Of a stretch of DNA of 36,874 bases, positions 32,716 to 36,874 are shown piece after piece. Source of the DNA: Saccharimonas sp963542675 (lineage in GTDB: Bacteria > Patescibacteriota > Saccharimonadia > Saccharimonadales > Saccharimonadaceae); NCBI GenBank assembly GCA_963542675.1, contig CAUTXC010000008.1:1-36874 (forward strand), written 5' to 3'. The translations under genes and the position numbers were made by a program. Numbering within the stretch: position 1 is the stretch's first letter; each line of letters begins with the position of its first letter. Under the pieces are notes generated by a model. That model made no database searches and had not been told where the DNA came from. It saw nothing but the letters and a program-made list of their open reading frames with translations.

Positions 32716-32742
32716 TTTCCGTTATGCGAGCTGTATTATCTG

Positions 32743-34032
32743 CTACTTCTTAGTATTCTGCGCCACCAGCCAGTCGATCGTCTTTTCTGTCAAGAGGCGG
32801 TTGGCAATCTCGTGCTGCACCTCTGGCTCATCAAAGCGCGCCACCATGGTTGCATCATTGGCGTACTGTTGCTTGAAGGCACTGATGCGCTCTTGTAGCT
32901 CCTCTGCTGTGGCTTCGATCTTCTCGGCCTTGCTTAACTCAGCCAGGATAAGCCCAGCCTTAATGCGCTCATCGGCCGCTGGCTTAGCCTCCTTCTCGAT
33001 CCACTCGTCTTTGTCCTTATATTCCTTCTCGGCAAGGTACTGCTCAAGGGTGCGACCACGATGAGCGAGGTTCTGCACCAAGTCTTGCTCAATCGAGCGA
33101 AGCTGGTCAGCCCGCAGCACCTCTGGGATGGCTACTGTGCTGGCATCGGCCAATTGCTTGACAGCTACATCGCGCAGCTCGTCATCTGCTTCACGCTGCT
33201 TTTGTGCAGTAATTTCTTTCTCAATATCTTTCTTGAGGTCATCAATAGAAGTAAATGGCCCAACCTTCGCCGCAAACTCATCAGTCAGCTCAGGCAGTGT
33301 CACTTTCTTGACCTTCTTGACGGTCGTATCAAAAACGACTGCTTGCCCAGCTAGTTCGCTCGCATGGTAGTCCTTCGGAAAGGTGAGTTCAACCGCCTTT
33401 GTTTCACCAGCCTTGAGGCCAATCAATGCCTCTTCGAAGCCTGGAATGAATGACTTGCTGCCGAGCACAAGCGGATAATCTTTCCCGGTGCCACCAGCAA
33501 AAGGCGTACCATCGCGCTTACCGACAAAGTCAATCGTCACCTCGTCGCCGTCCTGGGCTGCTTCATCAGTGTCCGTACGCTCGGCCATGCTGTGGCGAAT
33601 CCGGTCAAGGATCTCCGTTACTTCTTCTGGCGTAACGGTTATCTTCGCTGGCTTGAGCTTGAGTTTCTTATAGTCACCGAGAGTAATCGTGGGCATAACC
33701 TCTGCCTCAGCAGTAAATTCCAGCTCACTACCAGGCACAAACTTCTTAATCTCCACCTCTGGGCGTTCAAGCACCTGCACGTCACTCTCGAGAAAGGCTG
33801 CAGCAACTGCTTTGCTCAGGGCATTGTTTAGCGTCTCCTCAGCGAGGTGTTCTGGATTGGTATTCTTTGCAACCAACTCGAGTGGGGCATGGCCTTTGCG
33901 GAAACCATCAACTTTAGTCGTCTTGGCGAGTTTACGCAAAGCAACCTGGCGAGCTGCCTCCAGTTCGTCTGCACCGACGGTAATCGTGGCGCGTACTTTG
34001 GTGTCTGATAGGTGGTCTAGTGTCGTCTTCAT
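32743..34032 (-). CDS. tig: Trigger factor
   Basis: 429 residues. The N-terminal ribosome-binding domain carries the signature GFRKGHAP at 43-50 (the usual GFRxGxxP), which docks on L23 at the tunnel exit. A FKBP-type domain spans about 145-240 (DGDEVTIDFVGKRDGTPFAGG) and a helical chaperone domain follows. Trigger factor binds nascent chains co-translationally. The start has no Shine-Dalgarno; a TGA-extended TACAAT ends 8 nt before the ATG. It is followed by clpP, as tig-clpP is in many bacteria, but the CIRCE hairpin in between suggests separate transcription. Confidence 0.97.
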   Translation of the reverse strand: MKTTLDHLSDTKVRATITVGADELEAARQVALRKLAKTTKVDGFRKGHAPLELVAKNTNPEHLAEETLNNALSKAVAAAFLESDVQVLERPEVEIKKFVPGSELEFTAEAEVMPTITLGDYKKLKLKPAKITVTPEEVTEILDRIRHSMAERTDTDEAAQDGDEVTIDFVGKRDGTPFAGGTGKDYPLVLGSKSFIPGFEEALIGLKAGETKAVELTFPKDYHASELAGQAVVFDTTVKKVKKVTLPELTDEFAAKVGPFTSIDDLKKDIEKEITAQKQREADDELRDVAVKQLADASTVAIPEVLRADQLRSIEQDLVQNLAHRGRTLEQYLAEKEYKDKDEWIEKEAKPAADERIKAGLILAELSKAEKIEATAEELQERISAFKQQYANDATMVARFDEPEVQHEIANRLLTEKTIDWLVAQNTKK

Positions 34033-34040
34033 AGTTGGTT

Positions 34041-34049
34041 ATTGTATCA
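34041..34049 (-). promoter_or_regulatory. Extended -10 promoter of tig (near-leaderless)
   Basis: TGA-TACAAT on the minus strand with 8 nt to the ATG at 34032, giving a leader of 0-2 nt. Confidence 0.62.
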
Positions 34050-34184
34050 TATGTCGCTGGCAGTGTGAAATAGACATGCAACAAACCTAAGCATACACGC
34101 GTACATATGGTGCTCCGCAAGGCAAGTAAAACGAGAGGCTAACAGAGATGAACTACAGCTGCAACAGAGACGCACATGGTGACA

Positions 34185-35528
34185 CTACGATAAATCAAAG
34201 TCATCATCTTCGCTGCGCGATGGCTGACGACGATAGTCCTTAACGGCGCTGACGACGCGCTCCAGGCTGAGCTTTTGCTCCTCGCTCGTCGCGATATTCT
34301 TGAGGGTATAGATCTCGTTCTCTAGCTCGTCCTCCCCAACAAAGAGGAAATATGGGATCTGTTTTTTGATTGCTGCCTTGAGCTGCTTATCAAGCTTGCG
34401 GCCAGTGAAATCGACTTCGACATTGACGTCCTCATCGCGCAGGTCGTCCGCTAGCTCGAGCGCACCGCGCATTGCCCCACCAAGGACGATCATATAAATA
34501 TCGGTTGTGGAGCTAAATTCTGGTAGCAGCTGATGCGCCTCGAGAAAGAGCTGCATCATCGATAGGCCTGGTGCGAAGCCGACCGCACTGATAGGCTCAG
34601 CGCCAAACATCCCTACTAGGCCATCATAGCGCCCACCACCAAAGAGCGAACGATTATTATCTGGATGAGTGTCGAAAAACTCAAACACTGTACCCGTGTA
34701 ATAGTCTAACCCACGCATGAGCGTGATATCGAAGATGGCATTCGTCACGCCACTACGCTCAAGCAGTGTAAAGAGCCGCTGCACATCGCGCACCGCCTCG
34801 CTATCGCGAATCGATTCGGGGAGATCGGCCATAGTACGTGCCGTCAAGAGCTGAGCAATCCGCTGCAAGCCGACCGGTGCCGCTGCCTCACCAAAGATTT
34901 CAATCGCCTGGTCGCGAAAGGCCTGTGGTGGAATCTTGTTCTTGCGATCAAACAGCCGAATCATCAGCTGAGCCTGCACAGCATCAAGCTCAAGGAACTG
35001 CGCCATCATGAGGTTAATTAACTGGCGGTTATTGATGCGAATGGTGTACATGTCGTCCGTTGCGCCAAAGGTCTTCATAACACGGCTACCAAGTGCGATA
35101 ATCTCGGCCTCGGCCTGCATGTTATCAACACCAAATATATCGACATTCATCTGCCAAAATTCACGCTCTCGCCCCCGTTGTGGTCGTTCATAGCGCATAA
35201 ACTGGGCAATACTAAACCAACGCGCTGGGTAAGCAATCTCTTGGCGGTGCTTGGCAATCATCCGGCTCACACTCGGCGTCATCTCAGGACGGATCGCTAC
35301 CTGTCGATCACCCCGGTCGATGAATTGATACGTCTGGTCGTTCACCAACTCATCGCCACTCTTGGCGGCATACACTTCAACTGGCTCAAGCAGTGGTGCA
35401 TCGTATTCTTCGTAGCCATAGCTCTTGGCAACGTGACGCCAGGTCTGAAAGATGTATTTGCGCACGCGAAGATCTTCCGGATACCAATCCCGCGCCCCCC
35501 GATATGATTCCGATGAAAGTTTTGTCAT
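34185..35528 (-). CDS. hisS: Histidyl-tRNA synthetase
   Basis: 447 residues, a class II synthetase that charges tRNA-His. The N-terminal LSSESYRGARDWYPED, motif 2 around MRYERPQRGREREFWQMNVD, the histidine-specific GLDYYTG and GGRYDGLVGMFG blocks, and motif 3 (VGFAPGLSMM) are all present; an anticodon-binding domain ends the protein. A GTG at 35585 is open in frame, but the conserved N-terminus begins with the ATG at 35528. No Shine-Dalgarno is visible there and the promoter is uncertain (TATAGA at 35589-35594 is one candidate). Downstream 34033-34184 has no gene; I see only a short direct repeat (AACAGAGA at 34141 and 34163). Confidence 0.96.
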   Translation of the reverse strand: MTKLSSESYRGARDWYPEDLRVRKYIFQTWRHVAKSYGYEEYDAPLLEPVEVYAAKSGDELVNDQTYQFIDRGDRQVAIRPEMTPSVSRMIAKHRQEIAYPARWFSIAQFMRYERPQRGREREFWQMNVDIFGVDNMQAEAEIIALGSRVMKTFGATDDMYTIRINNRQLINLMMAQFLELDAVQAQLMIRLFDRKNKIPPQAFRDQAIEIFGEAAAPVGLQRIAQLLTARTMADLPESIRDSEAVRDVQRLFTLLERSGVTNAIFDITLMRGLDYYTGTVFEFFDTHPDNNRSLFGGGRYDGLVGMFGAEPISAVGFAPGLSMMQLFLEAHQLLPEFSSTTDIYMIVLGGAMRGALELADDLRDEDVNVEVDFTGRKLDKQLKAAIKKQIPYFLFVGEDELENEIYTLKNIATSEEQKLSLERVVSAVKDYRRQPSRSEDDDFDLS

Positions 35529-35590
35529 AGTTACTGCTATTTTTGCATAAACGGCATGGAAAAACAAGCCCTTGGCCGGATTCACCGCTC

Positions 35591-35612
35591 TATAGCGCCA
35601 CGCAGCGCTATA
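35591..35612. repeat. Perfect inverted repeat upstream of hisS
   Basis: TATAGCGC-CACGCA-GCGCTATA is an 8-bp perfect inverted repeat with a 6-nt centre in the gap between hisS and the methyltransferase gene. One arm contains a TATAGA that could be the hisS -10, so it may be an operator or a leader hairpin. Confidence 0.5.
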
Positions 35613-35641
35613 TACTCCTTCGCTATCTTATATTTGAAAAG

Positions 35642-35667
35642 GAGTAAAGAGAATAGAATCTCTACTC
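35642..35667 (-). terminator. Possible terminator overlapping the methyltransferase stop codon
   Basis: A 9-bp stem (GAGTAAAGA with TCTCTACTC, one G-U) with an 8-nt loop, followed by CTTTTC on the minus strand. Confidence 0.45.
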
Positions 35668-36225
35668 TTGATCCGAGCGTAGCCGATGCTGCTGCACCCA
35701 AGCATACATCGCAATACCCGCCGCCACACCGACGTTGAGGCTGCGCGTGCTGCCAAACTGCTCAATTGCAACAATACCCGTAGCCTGCTCAAGCAGCTCG
35801 GGGCGAATACCTGGCCCCTCTGCCCCAAACAAAAGCACAGCACTCTGCGGCAATGCGATCGAGTGGAGTGGCCGTGAACCAGCAACATTATCAACCGCAA
35901 TCAGTGGCCGGCCAGCAATAGCCTGCAAAAAATCCTCAACCGTTTGGTGATAATGCACGTGCAGATACGTGTCCGTCATCATTGCACCCCGCTTATTCCA
36001 CTGCCGCCGACCAATGATATGGACATGCCGCACCCCAAAGGCGTTAGCACTGCGGACGATCGTCCCCATATTGAAGTCGCGCACCACATTATCGATCGCA
36101 ATATGAAGTGCCGAGCCATGCTCATCAAGATCGGCAACGATCGCTTGGTGTGGCAACCCTTTGTAGTGGTCTACTACATTGCGGTGGTCGGTTGCCGCAG
36201 AGGTGGGCTGTTGGGTGTGCTTCAT
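35662..36225 (-). CDS. SpoU/TrmH-family (SPOUT) RNA 2'-O-methyltransferase
   Basis: 187 residues. All three SPOUT motifs are present: motif 1 in NVVRDFNMGTIVRSANAFGV (with the catalytic Arg), motif 2 in VLLFGAEGPGI, and motif 3 in STRSLNVGVAAGIAMYAW, the residues of the trefoil knot that binds S-adenosylmethionine. The enzyme methylates a ribose 2'-OH of tRNA or rRNA; the target cannot be named. It lacks the L7Ae-like N-terminal substrate domain of RlmB, so it is closer to the minimal TrmH/TrmL type. It lies 17 bp downstream of the hypothetical gene at 36243-36605, in the same direction, so they may form an operon. Confidence 0.93.
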   Translation of the reverse strand: MKHTQQPTSAATDHRNVVDHYKGLPHQAIVADLDEHGSALHIAIDNVVRDFNMGTIVRSANAFGVRHVHIIGRRQWNKRGAMMTDTYLHVHYHQTVEDFLQAIAGRPLIAVDNVAGSRPLHSIALPQSAVLLFGAEGPGIRPELLEQATGIVAIEQFGSTRSLNVGVAAGIAMYAWVQQHRLRSDQE

Positions 36226-36242
36226 GGTGCTTATTGGTGATA

Positions 36243-36605
36243 TTATGCTGCTATTCCCATAGTACCAGCATTATTTTCTTTAGCAGGTTGCTGCGCCATC
36301 CCGCTGATCTCGCGAATGATGCGGATACTATCTTCGGTAAGCTCTCCATGGGCTGGCTGGCCTGTGCGTGGCGATACAGCCAGGCCATACAGCATGCGGC
36401 TTGCAGTATCTGGCGTAAGATCTTCACCCGATCGCGTGGCAATTAAACCTAGCGCCCCAACCATCCGTCGGCGCACCTCAGCATGCTGCTCATCTTCAGT
36501 TTCGCCCGAGTTAGCAGTGCCGCACCGTTCTCGGATTTCTTCGATTTTTTGTTGTATCCAATCTGCTTTATCGAATTTTTGAGACGATGAATGGATAGAG
36601 GTCAT
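36243..36605 (-). CDS. Hypothetical small soluble protein
   Basis: 120 residues, no recognised family. It is polar and helical looking (KADWIQQKIEEIRERC, DEQHAEVRRRMVGALGLIATRSG), without a signal peptide or membrane segment. The ATG at 36605 is set by AAGGAG with 7-nt spacing; an open frame to 36629 exists but has no ribosome binding site. It precedes the SPOUT methyltransferase gene closely and may be co-transcribed with it. Confidence 0.65.
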   Translation of the reverse strand: MTSIHSSSQKFDKADWIQQKIEEIRERCGTANSGETEDEQHAEVRRRMVGALGLIATRSGEDLTPDTASRMLYGLAVSPRTGQPAHGELTEDSIRIIREISGMAQQPAKENNAGTMGIAA

Positions 36606-36633
36606 GTCATTACTCCTTGTATAATGCAAAATA

Positions 36634-36649
36634 GTGGCAGACCCGCCAC
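36634..36649. repeat. Small inverted repeat upstream of the hypothetical gene
   Basis: GTGGC and GCCAC with a 6-nt loop, followed on the minus strand by TATTTTG. It would lie in the 5' leader of the 36243-36605 gene if the candidate TACAAT at 36664-36669 is its -10. Confidence 0.4.
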
Positions 36650-36663
36650 AGTTTATTTACCTG

Positions 36664-36669
36664 ATTGTA
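36664..36669 (-). promoter_or_regulatory. Candidate -10 of the hypothetical gene
   Basis: TACAAT on the minus strand, 58 nt upstream of the ATG at 36605; the -35 region is poor. Confidence 0.35.
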
Positions 36670-36680
36670 CCACAAAACTC

Positions 36681-36709
36681 TTTACGCAAGGCTGAAATTC
36701 GTATACAAT
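36681..36709 (+). promoter_or_regulatory. Promoter of tRNA-Leu
   Basis: TTTACG (36681-36686), 17-bp spacer and TACAAT (36704-36709). Transcription would begin about 24 nt before the mature tRNA. Confidence 0.75.
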
Positions 36710-36739
36710 ACAGCGTAAGAGCCTGCGGTGCGTATATCT

Positions 36740-36826
36740 GCGGATGTGGCGGAATTGGTAGACGCGCTAGCTTCAGGTGCTAGTGCCCTGCGGGGCGTGG
36801 AGGTTCAAGTCCTCTCATCCGTACCA
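36740..36826 (+). tRNA. tRNA-Leu (anticodon CAG)
   Basis: 87 nt including an encoded CCA. The acceptor arm is GCGGATG with CATCCGT, the D-arm has GGCGGAATTGGTAGACG, the anticodon stem CTAGC-GCTAG encloses TTCAGGT (anticodon CAG), a long variable arm TGCCCTGCGGGGCG marks a class II tRNA, and the T-loop is TTCAAGT. It reads CUG codons. The first acceptor pair is G1-U72 rather than a Watson-Crick pair. Confidence 0.97.
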
Positions 36827-36848
36827 ACAAGCTCTTACCCGAACCCAC

Positions 36849-36868
36849 CCCAGTCGAAACAGGCTGGG
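36849..36868. repeat. Hairpin downstream of tRNA-Leu
   Basis: CCCAG pairs with CTGGG around a 10-nt loop near the window edge. The tail is not visible, so a terminator role cannot be judged. Confidence 0.35.
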
Positions 36869-36874
36869 ATGCGG

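Noticed and set aside
1..36874. CRISPR arrays, insertion sequences, prophage or toxin-antitoxin modules
   Set aside because: No regularly spaced direct repeats, transposase-like proteins, terminal inverted repeats or phage genes were seen; the window is core chromosome.
1..36874. Alternative genetic code with TGA read as glycine
   Set aside because: TGA ends trpS and the ABC binding-protein gene at the expected C-termini, and no conserved protein is interrupted by TGA.

Overview
The window looks like core chromosome from a small-genome bacterium of the Candidate Phyla Radiation, most likely Candidatus Saccharibacteria (TM7). This lineage call is an inference from gene content, very short intergenic spaces, scattered str-operon genes, an actinobacterial-style coiled-coil insertion in the RNA polymerase beta-prime subunit, and frequent leaderless promoters. 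No 16S rRNA gene is present to confirm it. TGA is used as a stop codon (for example in trpS and the solute-binding protein gene), so the standard bacterial code applies. I see no insertion sequence, prophage or CRISPR array.

Layout: 1-2521 is a minus-strand trpS, rluD-like, holB-like (partial) operon. 2766-4412 carries a plus-strand exported GH32 fructan hydrolase closed by a bidirectional terminator, then a minus-strand alpha/beta hydrolase. 5522-9543 is the alpha operon (infA, rpmJ, rpsM, rpsK, rpsD, rpoA, rplQ) with rplM and rpsI appended. secY stands alone upstream of it (9937-11412), with a 393-bp gap where adk and map sit in many bacteria. rpsJ (plus) has its own structured leader. A probably inactive M16 peptidase homologue, tuf, a DUF4253 protein, a three-gene polar amino acid ABC transporter, hsp20 and fusA fill 12098-20741. 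A prepilin and a divergently transcribed membrane protein share one 78-bp promoter region (21405-21482). An FAD-dependent oxidoreductase, rpoC and rpoB follow. The right end holds a small membrane protein, clpP, tig, hisS, a SPOUT RNA methyltransferase, a hypothetical gene and tRNA-Leu(CAG).

Functionally the window is transcription (alpha, beta, beta-prime), translation (ribosomal proteins, IF-1, EF-Tu, EF-G, TrpRS, HisRS, tRNA-Leu), secretion (SecY) and protein quality control (trigger factor, ClpP, Hsp20). A few interface functions suit a host-dependent cell: amino acid import, fructan hydrolysis and a type IV pilin.

The most notable signals are these. (1) A perfect CIRCE element (HrcA operator) overlaps the -35 of the clpP promoter and may also serve as the trigger factor terminator. 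(2) About ten promoters place the -10 hexamer 6-11 nt before the start codon, implying leaderless or near-leaderless mRNAs beside a second class with strong Shine-Dalgarno sites; this corrects several gene starts. (3) Cysteine zinc ligands are lost at both beta-prime zinc sites, in S4 and in L36. (4) The trigger-loop histidine of beta-prime is replaced by arginine. (5) rpsJ and rpoB have structured leaders.
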